This document shows positions 17,654-27,171 of a DNA stretch of 64,000 bases, piece after piece; within the stretch, counting starts at the first letter, position 1; each line of letters opens with the position of its first letter. The notes beneath the pieces were generated by a model that searched no databases, was not told the DNA's origin, and worked only from the letters and a program-made list of their open reading frames with translations. The DNA comes from an uncultured Ruminococcus sp. (GTDB lineage Bacteria > Bacillota > Clostridia > Oscillospirales > Ruminococcaceae): assembly GCF_934476685.1 (NCBI RefSeq), contig NZ_CAKSNX010000004.1, positions 166,446 through 230,445 on the forward strand, given 5' to 3'. A program made the position numbers and the translations under genes.

Positions 17654-19594
17654 ATGGGACTTACTTTAACTGAAAAGATCCTCAAAGCTCACCTTGTTGA
17701 CGGCGAGTTCGTAAAGGGCAATGAGATCGGAATTCGTATTGATCAGACTCTTACACAGGACGCTACTGGTACTATGGCTTATCTTGAATATGAGGCTATG
17801 GGCGTTCCTCGTGTCAAGACTGAAAAATCTGTTGCTTATATTGACCACAACACACTTCAGTCAGGCTTTGAAAATGCTGATGACCACCGTTTCATCGGTT
17901 CAGTCTGCAAAAAGCACGGCATTTATTTCTCACGTCCCGGCAACGGAATCTGTCATCAGGTACACCTTGAGAGATTCGGTATTCCAGGAAAGACTCTTAT
18001 CGGTTCTGACAGCCACACACCAACAGGCGGCGGAATCGGCATGATCGCTATCGGTGCAGGCGGACTTGACGTTGCTGTTGCAATGGGCGGCGGCGCATAC
18101 TATATTACATATCCTAACATCGTAAAGGTAAATCTTACAGGAAAGCTCCAGCCATGGGTTTCTGCTAAGGACGTTATCCTTGAAGTACTCAGAAGAATGT
18201 CCGTTAAGGGCGGTGTAGGAAAGGTTATCGAGTATTGCGGCGAAGGTGTAAAGACTCTTACAGTTCCTGAAAGAGCTACTATCACCAACATGGGTGCTGA
18301 GCTTGGCGCAACAACTTCTATTTTCCCATCAGATGAAAACACCCTTGCATTCCTCAAGGCTCAGGACAGAGCTGATGTATGGACAGAACTGAAAGCTGAT
18401 GATGACGCTGAATATGACGAGGTCATCGACATCAACCTTTCAGAACTCGTTCCTATGGCTGCATGTCCACATTCACCTGACAATATAAAGACCTGTGCAG
18501 AGCTGGGCGATATGAAGATAGATCAGGTTTGTATCGGTTCATGCACAAATTCATCTTATGTTGATATGATGAAGGTCGCTCACATTCTTAAGGACAAAAC
18601 TGTTCACCCTGACGTATCACTTGCTATTGCTCCAGGATCAAAGCAGGTTCTTAACATGATCGCTGAGAACGGCGCACTTGCTGATATGATCGCTGCCGGT
18701 GCAAGAATACTTGAATCTGCCTGCGGTCCATGTATCGGTATGGGACAGGCTCCTAACTCAAAGGGTATCTCACTCAGAACATTCAACAGAAACTTCCTCG
18801 GACGTTCAGGAACAAAGGACGGACAGATATACCTTGTATCACCTGAGCTTGCTGCAGCTTCAGCACTTACAGGTGTGCTTACTGACCCTAGAACACTTGG
18901 AGAAATGCCTGAGATCAAGGTTCCTGAGCATTTCAAGATAAATGACAATATGGTAGTACCTCCTGTTGACGAGGCTGACATGGATTCAGTTGAAGTCCTC
19001 AGAGGACCAAACATCAAGCCTTACCCTGAAACAGCTCCGCTGGTTGAAAGCATTGAATGTCAGGTATCACTTAAAGTCGGCGACAATATCACTACCGACC
19101 ATATCATGCCTGCCGGTGCAAAAATACTGCCGCTCCGTTCAAATATCCCTGCTATTTCACAGCACTGCTTTACAGTATGTGACGAGGACTTCCCAAGAAG
19201 AGCTAAGAACATGGGCAAGTCGATCATCGTAGGCGGTTCAAACTACGGTCAGGGTTCTTCAAGAGAACACGCTGCTCTTGCACCGCTTTATCTCGGAATC
19301 AAGGCTGTACTTGTAAAGAGCTTTGCAAGAATCCACAGAGCTAACCTTATCAACGCCGGTATCCTTCCTCTCACATTTGTAAATGAGGACGATTATGAGA
19401 AGATCAATCAGGGTGATGAGATCGTGCTTGCTAACGTTCGTGCTGACATCGAAGCCGATAAGACACAGCTTACAGTTGTAAACAAGTCAACAGGCGCTGA
19501 GATACCTGTTCTTTGCGAACTCACAGGAAGAACAAAGGATATTATCCTTGCAGGCGGTCTGCTTGACTACACAAGAGAACAGCTTTCAAAATAA
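17654..19594 (+). CDS. acn: aconitate hydratase
   Basis: Isomerises citrate to isocitrate through an iron-sulfur cluster. 646 residues, the shorter 'putative aconitase' type seen in clostridia and Aquifex. Cluster ligands are C297 (IGSCTNS), C357 and C360 (SACGPCIG). The C-terminal swivel domain has the GGSNYGQGSSREHAAL segment. The ATG at 17654 is used; AAAGGA lies 12 bases upstream, a rather long gap, and the in-frame ATG at 17627 precedes that ribosome site. Together with the icd gene 1.3 kb downstream it makes 2-oxoglutarate for glutamate synthesis. Codon use is biased to that of strongly expressed genes. Confidence 0.96.
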   Translation: MGLTLTEKILKAHLVDGEFVKGNEIGIRIDQTLTQDATGTMAYLEYEAMGVPRVKTEKSVAYIDHNTLQSGFENADDHRFIGSVCKKHGIYFSRPGNGICHQVHLERFGIPGKTLIGSDSHTPTGGGIGMIAIGAGGLDVAVAMGGGAYYITYPNIVKVNLTGKLQPWVSAKDVILEVLRRMSVKGGVGKVIEYCGEGVKTLTVPERATITNMGAELGATTSIFPSDENTLAFLKAQDRADVWTELKADDDAEYDEVIDINLSELVPMAACPHSPDNIKTCAELGDMKIDQVCIGSCTNSSYVDMMKVAHILKDKTVHPDVSLAIAPGSKQVLNMIAENGALADMIAAGARILESACGPCIGMGQAPNSKGISLRTFNRNFLGRSGTKDGQIYLVSPELAAASALTGVLTDPRTLGEMPEIKVPEHFKINDNMVVPPVDEADMDSVEVLRGPNIKPYPETAPLVESIECQVSLKVGDNITTDHIMPAGAKILPLRSNIPAISQHCFTVCDEDFPRRAKNMGKSIIVGGSNYGQGSSREHAALAPLYLGIKAVLVKSFARIHRANLINAGILPLTFVNEDDYEKINQGDEIVLANVRADIEADKTQLTVVNKSTGAEIPVLCELTGRTKDIILAGGLLDYTREQLSK

Positions 19595-19599
19595 TCCGT

Positions 19600-19935
19600 A
19601 TGCGAAAAGAAATTCATAGCGGTATTGGTTTCGGATTTGCTTTTATGCTGCTGACTATGTATGTGATTTTTAAAGTTACATCAAAAATGGACTTTATCCC
19701 CTACCGATACCGTGAATTTCTTATTTTGCCTATTATACTTACAGGCGGTTTGATATTCGTCATCGGAGTAATAATTTACAACAAAATTCTAAAAATAATT
19801 ACAGGAAAGTTATTAACTGATGCTGATTCAGATGTCGAAAAAGAATATATTACTTTCAAAGTCCAAAGATATGGCATAAGAATGGATATGATAATTTTTC
19901 TTGCCGCTGCAGCAGTATATTTTTATTTTAACTGA
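19600..19935 (+). CDS. small membrane protein, unknown
   Basis: 111 residues with three hydrophobic segments (about residues 9-27, 41-62 and 92-110) and a short charged loop between the second and third. No recognised family. It begins five bases after the aconitase stop and has no clear ribosome site, so translation may depend on coupling. It lies in the acn-icd interval in the same direction. Confidence 0.55.
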   Translation: MRKEIHSGIGFGFAFMLLTMYVIFKVTSKMDFIPYRYREFLILPIILTGGLIFVIGVIIYNKILKIITGKLLTDADSDVEKEYITFKVQRYGIRMDMIIFLAAAAVYFYFN

Positions 19936-19959
19936 TAAATTTTATCGGAAATATTATTT

Positions 19960-20517
19960 ATGGGACTTTTTTCAAAACTTTTCAGCAGTAACAGATTTGC
20001 CGGATCAAAAAGAGATTTTTCATATATTATTGATATCGCTGCATTAATAACAAATAATGACGCTGAAATTATGAGAAATCTGCGTGAATGTGTTGATGAT
20101 CCTTTAGGATACGGCAGAGAAAATTCTGAAAGATATGCCGAAAGAGGCATTGACATCTCCGATGAAACAGATATCAATGAGATATGCTGGATAGGTATGG
20201 TAAACGAACTTGCGGAAAATGGCTATCTTTTTACAGCTGATTTTTCTGAAGAGTCTGATATTGTACTATGGGGACTTTCACAGCTGAAAAATTATAGTCT
20301 TATAGAAAAATGTATCAAAGATAACACTCTTGACGAACGTGAATATAATGATGTTGAAGACCTTGCGCAAGAGGTATCACACAACTCTGACAATGTTTGT
20401 ATCTGTATGATAGATATTGACAGCGACAGCTATGAGCTTATCATAACTAGCCGTAATACTTACAACAAAATATCTGATATCGCAGAAAATAACGGTCATT
20501 CAATAAAATCATTTTAA
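19960..20517 (+). CDS. hypothetical protein, resembles DUF6630
   Basis: 185-residue soluble, acidic protein without signal or membrane segment. The INEICWIGMVNELAENGYLF stretch near residue 70 is reminiscent of DUF6630 proteins, but I am not certain. The start ATG at 19960 lacks a strong ribosome site (only GGAA 13 bases upstream). Third gene of the acn-icd interval; no function can be assigned. Confidence 0.6.
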   Translation: MGLFSKLFSSNRFAGSKRDFSYIIDIAALITNNDAEIMRNLRECVDDPLGYGRENSERYAERGIDISDETDINEICWIGMVNELAENGYLFTADFSEESDIVLWGLSQLKNYSLIEKCIKDNTLDEREYNDVEDLAQEVSHNSDNVCICMIDIDSDSYELIITSRNTYNKISDIAENNGHSIKSF

Positions 20518-20535
20518 TTTTCATAGGTACAGATT

Positions 20536-20907
20536 ATGAAAGATGAAAATTTCCGCTCACTTAAAGAAGATTCCAGAGCAAAAGGCTCAGGAAAGTTTAA
20601 GAAGTATCTTATCAACGGACTGATACTTTTATTTTGTCTGGTGATAATCGTTATATGGCTTAAAAGTAAGATCAAAAAGCTATATAAGGCAGTAAAATTT
20701 TTATCAGACCCGACCACTGATAAAAAGATGTTTTTCATTATTATGGCGGTCGTTTGTGCAGTGGCTGCAATAATTTATCTTTTATTCAGGAAAGATAAAA
20801 AGACTGACAAATTCGACAGTACACTATTTATGAACGCAATAGTTGCTGCAACAGGAATAGTTATGATCTTTATGTTTATTTTTCTTTGCATAAGATCATT
20901 GGCATAA
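20536..20907 (+). CDS. small membrane protein, unknown
   Basis: 123 residues: a charged N-terminus of about 22 residues and three hydrophobic segments (near 28-46, 66-86 and 96-120). No recognised family. The ATG follows a weak site (GGTACAG). It is placed between the DUF6630-like gene and icd on the same strand and could be co-transcribed with acn. Confidence 0.55.
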   Translation: MKDENFRSLKEDSRAKGSGKFKKYLINGLILLFCLVIIVIWLKSKIKKLYKAVKFLSDPTTDKKMFFIIMAVVCAVAAIIYLLFRKDKKTDKFDSTLFMNAIVAATGIVMIFMFIFLCIRSLA

Positions 20908-20938
20908 TTACAAAATACTAACGCAGGAGGAATCTAAA

Positions 20939-22153
20939 ATGGCAAAAATTCAGATGAAAACGCCGCTCGTCGAAATGGACGGCGACGAAATGACCAGAAT
21001 TATCTGGCAGGAAATCAAGGATATCCTTATTAACCCATACGTTGATCTTAAAACAGAATACTATGACCTCGGTCTTGTTCACAGAAATGAAACCAACGAT
21101 CAGGTAACTGTTGATTCAGCAAATGCTACTAAGAAGTACGGCGTTGCTGTAAAGTGTGCAACTATCACTCCTAATGCAGCAAGAATGCCTGAGTACAACC
21201 TTAAGGAAATGTGGAAATCCCCTAACGGCACTATCAGAGCTATGCTTGACGGTACTGTTTTCAGAACACCTATCCTCGTTAAGGGTATCACACCATACAT
21301 TCCTACTTGGACAAAGCCTATCACTATTGCAAGACACGCATACGGCGACGTTTATAAGAACGTTGAGATGAAGTGTCCTGAGGGTTCAAAGGCTGAACTT
21401 GTTTGCACAGACAAGGACGGAAATGAAACAAGAGAAACTATTTACAACTTTGAGTGCGACGGAATCATTCAGGGACAGCACAACAAGTCAACTTCTATTG
21501 CTTCATTTGCAAGAGCCTGCTTCAATTTTGCTCTTGATAAAAAGCAGGATATCTGGTTCGCTACTAAGGATACTATCTCAAAGAAGTACGATCACACATT
21601 CAAGGATATCTTCCAGGAGATCTACGATAACGAATATAAAGAAAAATTTGCTGCCGCAGGCATTGAATATTTCTACACTCTTATTGATGACGCTGTTGCT
21701 AGAGTTATCCGTTCAAACGGCGGATATATCTGGGCTTGCAAGAACTACGACGGTGATGTAATGTCTGACATGGTAGCTACTGCTTACGGCTCACTGGCAA
21801 TGATGACATCTGTACTGGTTTCACCTGACGGAATTTATGAATATGAGGCTGCTCACGGAACTGTACAGCGTCACTATTACAAGCACCTCAAGGGTGAGGA
21901 AACATCAACAAACTCTGTTGCTACTCTGTTCGCTTGGACAGGTGCACTCCGCAAGAGAGGCGAGCTTGATGAGCTTCCTGAGCTTGTAAACTTTGCTGAC
22001 TGCCTTGAAAAGGCAACTATTGAAACTATTGAGGACGGTACAATGACCGGTGACCTTTATCTGCTTTCTACACTTGAAAATAAGAAAAAGGTAAATACTG
22101 AGGACTTCCTCAAGGCTGTAAATGTCAAGCTTGCTGAAAAGCTTGCAAAATAA
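20939..22153 (+). CDS. icd: isocitrate dehydrogenase, NADP-dependent, eukaryotic-like
   Basis: Oxidative decarboxylation of isocitrate to 2-oxoglutarate. 404 residues, the length and motifs of the homodimeric eukaryotic-type NADP enzyme rather than of E. coli Icd: N-terminal VEMDGDEMTRIIW, the SPNGTIRAMLDGTVFR substrate loop, DDAVARVIRSNGGYIWACKNYDGDV for metal binding and AAHGTVQRHY for the cofactor. AGGAGG lies eight bases before the ATG. Completes the short oxidative branch that starts with aconitase; citrate synthase is not in the window. Confidence 0.97.
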   Translation: MAKIQMKTPLVEMDGDEMTRIIWQEIKDILINPYVDLKTEYYDLGLVHRNETNDQVTVDSANATKKYGVAVKCATITPNAARMPEYNLKEMWKSPNGTIRAMLDGTVFRTPILVKGITPYIPTWTKPITIARHAYGDVYKNVEMKCPEGSKAELVCTDKDGNETRETIYNFECDGIIQGQHNKSTSIASFARACFNFALDKKQDIWFATKDTISKKYDHTFKDIFQEIYDNEYKEKFAAAGIEYFYTLIDDAVARVIRSNGGYIWACKNYDGDVMSDMVATAYGSLAMMTSVLVSPDGIYEYEAAHGTVQRHYYKHLKGEETSTNSVATLFAWTGALRKRGELDELPELVNFADCLEKATIETIEDGTMTGDLYLLSTLENKKKVNTEDFLKAVNVKLAEKLAK

Positions 22154-22166
22154 TAATAGCAATACA

Positions 22167-22207
22167 GTAAAATCTCCTGTGCTTAACAAAGGCACAGGAG
22201 ATTTTTT
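22167..22207. terminator. bidirectional terminator between icd and the TetR gene
   Basis: AAAATCTCCTGTGC (22169-22182) pairs with GCACAGGAGATTTT (22192-22205) and is followed by T's. It ends icd transcription on the plus strand and overlaps the stop codon of the converging TetR gene. Confidence 0.88.
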
Positions 22208-22841
22208 AATCATCATTTTCCGTAACGGGAACAAAAGTAAGCTCTATCCAGCTTTTCACTATAAAGTCCATTATTTTCTGCATATGTTTCAATGCTTTAT
22301 TCTCATCATTTTCGTGGGTTATCATATGCACAAAAGAGTCTATCTGCATATGGGTAAGCCAATGGAGCATATAAACACTGATTTTCATATCTTTAAGCTG
22401 AGTTAGCATACGCTCTGCCATAAGGAGGTAGCTTTGCTCCATGATATCTACCAGCTTATCTGTACAATTCTCATATACAGTACCCTCTGATTTGGTCAGG
22501 AGCAGAAGAAAAGTATCACGATTCTCATATATATGATGTATCAGCGCTGCCACCAGTTCGTCATGGTCGCCGTCCTGCTGCTCATAGGGAGTTGGATTTT
22601 CAAGCATTTCTACATCTTCCCTAAAATGCTCTTTGATAATGTTACACAAAAGCTTAAAGGGTTCTTCAACTATTGAGGAGAAAAGATCCGATTTATCCTT
22701 AAAGAAAAAATATAACGCTCCTGTGGTAACGCCTGCATTTTCACATATTTTTCTCAAAGATGCTTTATTATATCCTTTTTCCATAAATTCAGATTTTGCA
22801 CTTAAAATCAGTTTTTCCTTAGTTTCACGATCAGCTTTCAT
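22206..22841 (-). CDS. TetR/AcrR-family transcription regulator
   Basis: 211 residues: N-terminal helix-turn-helix (about residues 8-55, containing FMEKGYNKASLRKICENAGVT and GALYFFFKDKSDLF) and a long helical ligand-binding domain. The start is the ATG at 22841 with AAAGGAG upstream; the frame stays open to 22913. It is transcribed alone, convergent to icd, from a promoter whose -10 overlaps a palindrome, so self-repression is likely. No target gene is next to it: the neighbouring ychF has its own terminator, so its regulon is elsewhere. Confidence 0.92.
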   Translation of the reverse strand: MKADRETKEKLILSAKSEFMEKGYNKASLRKICENAGVTTGALYFFFKDKSDLFSSIVEEPFKLLCNIIKEHFREDVEMLENPTPYEQQDGDHDELVAALIHHIYENRDTFLLLLTKSEGTVYENCTDKLVDIMEQSYLLMAERMLTQLKDMKISVYMLHWLTHMQIDSFVHMITHENDENKALKHMQKIMDFIVKSWIELTFVPVTENDD

Positions 22842-22865
22842 TATTTCAGCTCCTTTGAGATAATT

Positions 22866-22907
22866 ACATAACAAAGTTATGTTACCACATATTATGGATT
22901 TTGTCAA
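22866..22907 (-). promoter_or_regulatory. promoter and operator of the TetR gene
   Basis: On the minus strand, TTGACA (22907-22902), 17 bases, TAACAT (22884-22879). The palindrome ACATAAC-AAA-GTTATGT (22866-22882) covers the end of the -10 box and the likely transcription start, as expected for an autorepressor site. Confidence 0.75.
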
Positions 22908-22913
22908 GTGCAA

Positions 22914-22966
22914 ATAATAAAAAGAACCGCAGGACTAAAAGCTCAGTGCTGTTATCTGCGGTTCTG
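22914..22966 (-). terminator. intrinsic terminator of ychF
   Basis: AGAACCGCAG (22923-22932) pairs with CTGCGGTTCT (22956-22965); on the minus strand TTTTTATTATT follows. Located 14 bases after the ychF stop. Confidence 0.85.
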
Positions 22967-22979
22967 CATATTATCGGGA

Positions 22980-24074
22980 TCACACGTTAAACTTAAACAG
23001 AACTATATCTCCGTCCTGCATAACGTACTCCTTACCCTCCTGACGGGCAAGGCCTTTTTCCTTTACGGCTGCCATAGAGCCATACTTCATAAGGTCATCA
23101 AAAGACACAACCTCTGCTCTGATAAATCCTCTCTCAAAGTCTGAATGTATCTTACCAGCTGCCTGAGGAGCTTTTGTACCCTTTGTGATAGTCCATGCTC
23201 TTACTTCAGGCTCGCCTGCTGTAAGGAAGGATATAAGTCCAAGAAGTGAATATCCTTCTTTGATAATTCTGTCAAGGCCGGAAGTTTCAAGACCAAGATC
23301 AGCAAGGAACATCTGCTTATCCTCTGCGTCCATATCAGAGATCTCAGCTTCTATCTGAGCACAGATAGGAAGTACAGCTGAACCCTCAGCTGCTGCTATC
23401 TCACATACTTTCTTGTAATTCTCATTGTTTTCAATATTATTTCTGAAATCATCTTCGCAGAGATTTGCTGCATAGATAACAGGTTTTAATGAAAGCAGTG
23501 GAGTTTCCTTAAGTATCTCAAGTTCATCTTCTGTCATATCATATGCTCTTGCAGGCTTTCCCTCTTCAAGGTGAGCTTTCAGCTTTTCAAGAAATTCAAC
23601 AGCTGCTGCAAGGGAACGGTCGCCCTTCATAGCTTTTTTAGTTCTGTCAAGCTTTCTTTCAATAAGCTCTGCATCGGAGAAAATAAGTTCAAGATCAATA
23701 GTTTCGATATCTCTTGCAGGATTTATAGAACCGTCAACGTGAATGATGTTCGGGTCTTCAAAGCATCTTACAACGTGAACGATAGCATCAACCTCTCTGA
23801 TGTTGGCAAGAAACTTATTGCCCAGTCCTTCGCCCTTTGAAGCGCCCTTAACAAGACCTGCAATATCCACAAATTCAAGAGTTGCCGGAGTAAACTTAAC
23901 AGGGTGATACATTTCAGCAAGCTTATCGAGTCTTGAATCAGGAACAGATACTATTCCCACGTTCGGCTCAATAGTACAGAACGGATAGTTTGCAGACTCA
24001 GCTCCTGCATTTGTGAGAGCATTAAAAAGTGTTGACTTACCTACGTTAGGAAGTCCTACCATACCTAATTTCAT
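22980..24074 (-). CDS. ychF: Obg-like ATPase YchF
   Basis: Ribosome-associated, redox-sensitive ATPase of the TRAFAC class. 364 residues with the P-loop GLPNVGKST at residues 6-15, G3 DIAGLVKGASKGEGLG, a G4 of NLCE instead of NKxD (explaining ATP rather than GTP preference in the family), the helical insertion and a C-terminal TGS-like domain ending VLFKFNV. Length is normal. It follows a small membrane protein gene 19 bases upstream. Confidence 0.96.
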   Translation of the reverse strand: MKLGMVGLPNVGKSTLFNALTNAGAESANYPFCTIEPNVGIVSVPDSRLDKLAEMYHPVKFTPATLEFVDIAGLVKGASKGEGLGNKFLANIREVDAIVHVVRCFEDPNIIHVDGSINPARDIETIDLELIFSDAELIERKLDRTKKAMKGDRSLAAAVEFLEKLKAHLEEGKPARAYDMTEDELEILKETPLLSLKPVIYAANLCEDDFRNNIENNENYKKVCEIAAAEGSAVLPICAQIEAEISDMDAEDKQMFLADLGLETSGLDRIIKEGYSLLGLISFLTAGEPEVRAWTITKGTKAPQAAGKIHSDFERGFIRAEVVSFDDLMKYGSMAAVKEKGLARQEGKEYVMQDGDIVLFKFNV

Positions 24075-24092
24075 ATCAATATTCGCCTTTCG

Positions 24093-24323
24093 TTAAAATT
24101 TTACGCCTTCATCTTCATAGCCGTCATCATCGTCGTCAAAATGATCGGCACAGCTGTCCTTGCTTATTTTGTTGTTACAACCGATAGTAACACCATTTTT
24201 AACAGGGGAAACAACCAAACCGGCTATCACACCAAGCAAAAAGAGTGCAAGACCTTTCCAGAAATAGCTGACCATTGGTGCAGTTTCCTTTTCTGTAATT
24301 TCATTTTCGAGATTTTCAAACAT
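24093..24323 (-). CDS. small single-pass membrane protein
   Basis: 76 residues with one central membrane segment (about residues 23-42), a Cys pair downstream (C49 and C58) and a strongly acidic tail containing six Asp in a row region (HFDDDDDGYEDE). The ATG at 24323 has AGGAGGG nine bases upstream, so it is probably a real gene. No family recognised. It lies between the large permease gene and ychF on the same strand. Confidence 0.65.
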   Translation of the reverse strand: MFENLENEITEKETAPMVSYFWKGLALFLLGVIAGLVVSPVKNGVTIGCNNKISKDSCADHFDDDDDGYEDEGVKF

Positions 24324-24343
24324 TAAAAACCCTCCTAAAAAAT

Positions 24344-27145
24344 TTATTCAACTGATTTCAGTGATTCTACCATATCGACTTTTTTCAGCTTAAAATGCAG
24401 CAGCAGATTTACCAGTGCAGTAAACGCAAATGTCATTACTGCACCGAGAGCATAAGCCCACCACACCAGCGTTCTGTTAAACATAACAAGATCGACTTCT
24501 GCGGTTATGACTACAAAATAATGCAGTATTTTTCCTGCCACAAAGCCTATCAGGATTCCGATAACGGCTGAAATATAATTTTCACGGCATATATAATCCG
24601 AGGTTTCGTTATCATAAAAACCAAGCACCTTAACAGTAGCTATCTCACGGACACGCTCTGTGATATTGATATTTGCAAGGTTATAAAGCACCACAACTGC
24701 CAGCAGACCTGCACAAACGATCAGCAGGACCACAATAGCGTCCAGACTGTCAACGGAATTAAGAAATCCCTTGCTAGAGTCTGTTTTATATGTAAGGCCG
24801 TAAAATTCGTTATTTGAGATAAGTTCAGATTTAAAGCTGTCCTCATCAGTGTCTTCTTTAAGATTGACAAAGCCTATATTAAAAGTTGGATCATTATTGA
24901 AATAATCACAGTAGGTAGCTCTGTTCATATAAATATAATGCGAAGCATAGTTGACAGTTACAGCTGCGATTTTTAGCTCCGCTGTCTTGCCGTCAGAAAC
25001 TGCTTTAAGAGTATCCCCTGCCCCAACATCAAGCAGGCTGGCAAGCTTTTGCGTTATTATAACTGTACCGTCCTCGATATTCAGCTTTTCAGAAGTATCA
25101 GTGTCACGCAGATGAATATAATTATCCAGCTGACTTTCATCGTATGGCACAAAGAATGAAACCGTTTGTGATGCGCCGTTATTTTCAGCTGTACCCTCGT
25201 CCATATGAGCAAGCATATGTTTACCTATCTCATTTATTGAGGAAACCTTTTCTTCAAGCTGGTCAAAAGAATAATCTGAGGTATTCAGAACAAGCAGACC
25301 GTCATAAACAAAGACCTCGTTGAACTGTTTATCAGCAATAGTCTTTATGGAATATTTCAGTCCGAAACCTGTAACTATAAGAGCTGTACAGCCTGCCACA
25401 CCGATAACCGTCATAGCAAAACGCTTTTTATAGCGAAAAAGGTTACGCATAGTTACTTTAGTCAGAAAGCTCAATCTGTTCCATATAAAGCCGATCTTTT
25501 CTATAAGCACACGTTTTCCGTTATGAGGCGGCTTAGGACGCATAAGTGCGCTCGGCACAGACCTCAGCTCAGAAATGCACGCATACAGCACAGCAGAACA
25601 GGTACACAATACAGACACTGCCCAACAGGCGACAAGATACCAAGGCTTAAAAGGAACATCTATTGATGGTATATTGTACATTATCTTATAGCAGCTGTAA
25701 ATTATCCGTGGGAAAAGCTGAAGACCAATAACTGTTCCTATACAGCTGCCTGCCGTTGCAGCCACTGCGGAATAGATAAGGAATTTTGAAGCTATCTTTG
25801 CAGAAGAATATCCTAGCGCTTTATATGTACCTATCTGTATACGCTGTTCCTCGACCATTCTTGTCATAGTCGTAAGGCATACCAAAGCGGCTACCAGTAT
25901 AAAGAACACAGGGAATATTTTTGATATAGAATCTACTTTCTGACTATCTCCATAAAATGACGAATAGTCCGTACTTGCCTCAAATCTGTCAAAGGTATAG
26001 AAAGCAGGTTCTTGCTGATTAGACAACTGATAATTGGCAGCTTGTATCTGTGCTTTTGCATCTTCAAGCTGTTTTGTATACTTTTTATAAGCACTGTCGC
26101 TGCCGGAATTATAATCGTCTAAAAGTTCAGCGGTTATTGTCTGAGCCTGCTGTGCTTTTAGCAAGGCTGACTTTGCAAGCATCTGTGATGCGCTGCCGTC
26201 CTGCTGAGAATCATAACTCTTCTGAGCTGACTTTACGCTTTTATCCGCCTCTTTTTTCAACTTTTTCAGATCTGCACCATTAGCGGACAATATACTTTCC
26301 AAAGTATCCACCGTAGATTGTGAGGTTTCGATTTTAGCATTTGCATCAGAAACAAGCTTATCATAACGTGAATCAACGCTATCCTCAAATGCCTTTACAG
26401 CAGGAGCACTGAGCTTTTTGACTTCATCACGATACTCGTCGGAGAAAATATCATCGGTTTTTATTCCTTCAAGAGTGATATACATTTCAGTATAATAATC
26501 GCAGACAAACTCTTCTTCACGCAGAAAAACATTGCTGACAACTGTACCGTTTCCGACACTTGCCGCATCACGTTCGTAACCGATATACAAAGGTGACGCA
26601 ACAATACCAACGATCTTATACTCTTCATCTGCCAAAGTTTCTGAAAGATTTTTCGAGGTATCAGGTTCAGCAAATTTAAGTGTTTCTCCTATCTTAAAAG
26701 TATCGGGAGAAGACATTTTTACCTCGACCGCACACTCACCGTCATTTTCAGGAAGTCTACCCTCAACAACTACCGGCTTATTCATTTTATTCTTGCTGTC
26801 ATCTTTAAGAGTATCATTAAATGACAAGCATTTAAGCACAAGATTCTGATTATTATAGAAATAGAAAACTTCCTTTGAATAGCTCGCCGCTGCACCTTTT
26901 ACATTATCGGCTTTTTTTACAGCTTCAACGTCCTGCGATCTTACGCCGATAGTTGACATCAGCTTCATATCCATAAGATTGTTTTCTTTAAAATATGTCT
27001 GCGCTGTGCTGACCATGTCGGGCATTGTGGCTTTTATTCCTGAAAAAAATCCGCAGCCTAGTGCAACTATGAGAAATATAGAAAGAAATCTGCCGAAAGA
27101 ATGTTTTATCTCACGCAATGTGTCTTTTATAAGCGCATTTTTCAA
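24344..27145 (-). CDS. large FtsX/MacB-type ABC permease
   Basis: 933 residues. One membrane helix at about 20-40 is followed by a large extracellular domain with a coiled coil (about 270-370, rich in Lys/Ala/Gln). A FtsX-type three-helix unit follows near 405-520, then a helix near 580-600, a second extracellular domain, and a final three-helix FtsX unit near 805-925. This is the layout of permeases in LolCDE/MacB-like systems that act mechanically on lipoproteins, lipids or peptides rather than import solutes. No ATP-binding partner gene lies beside it; the next genes are a small membrane protein on each side. AGGAGG precedes the start. Confidence 0.88.
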   Translation of the reverse strand: MKNALIKDTLREIKHSFGRFLSIFLIVALGCGFFSGIKATMPDMVSTAQTYFKENNLMDMKLMSTIGVRSQDVEAVKKADNVKGAAASYSKEVFYFYNNQNLVLKCLSFNDTLKDDSKNKMNKPVVVEGRLPENDGECAVEVKMSSPDTFKIGETLKFAEPDTSKNLSETLADEEYKIVGIVASPLYIGYERDAASVGNGTVVSNVFLREEEFVCDYYTEMYITLEGIKTDDIFSDEYRDEVKKLSAPAVKAFEDSVDSRYDKLVSDANAKIETSQSTVDTLESILSANGADLKKLKKEADKSVKSAQKSYDSQQDGSASQMLAKSALLKAQQAQTITAELLDDYNSGSDSAYKKYTKQLEDAKAQIQAANYQLSNQQEPAFYTFDRFEASTDYSSFYGDSQKVDSISKIFPVFFILVAALVCLTTMTRMVEEQRIQIGTYKALGYSSAKIASKFLIYSAVAATAGSCIGTVIGLQLFPRIIYSCYKIMYNIPSIDVPFKPWYLVACWAVSVLCTCSAVLYACISELRSVPSALMRPKPPHNGKRVLIEKIGFIWNRLSFLTKVTMRNLFRYKKRFAMTVIGVAGCTALIVTGFGLKYSIKTIADKQFNEVFVYDGLLVLNTSDYSFDQLEEKVSSINEIGKHMLAHMDEGTAENNGASQTVSFFVPYDESQLDNYIHLRDTDTSEKLNIEDGTVIITQKLASLLDVGAGDTLKAVSDGKTAELKIAAVTVNYASHYIYMNRATYCDYFNNDPTFNIGFVNLKEDTDEDSFKSELISNNEFYGLTYKTDSSKGFLNSVDSLDAIVVLLIVCAGLLAVVVLYNLANINITERVREIATVKVLGFYDNETSDYICRENYISAVIGILIGFVAGKILHYFVVITAEVDLVMFNRTLVWWAYALGAVMTFAFTALVNLLLHFKLKKVDMVESLKSVE

Positions 27146-27171
27146 GGCAGATATCCTCCTTTATCATAGTT

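Noticed and set aside
18100..18357. Antisense frames in aconitase, dnaK and other strongly expressed genes
   Set aside because: They have no ribosome sites or recognisable domains and arise from codon bias on the coding strand.
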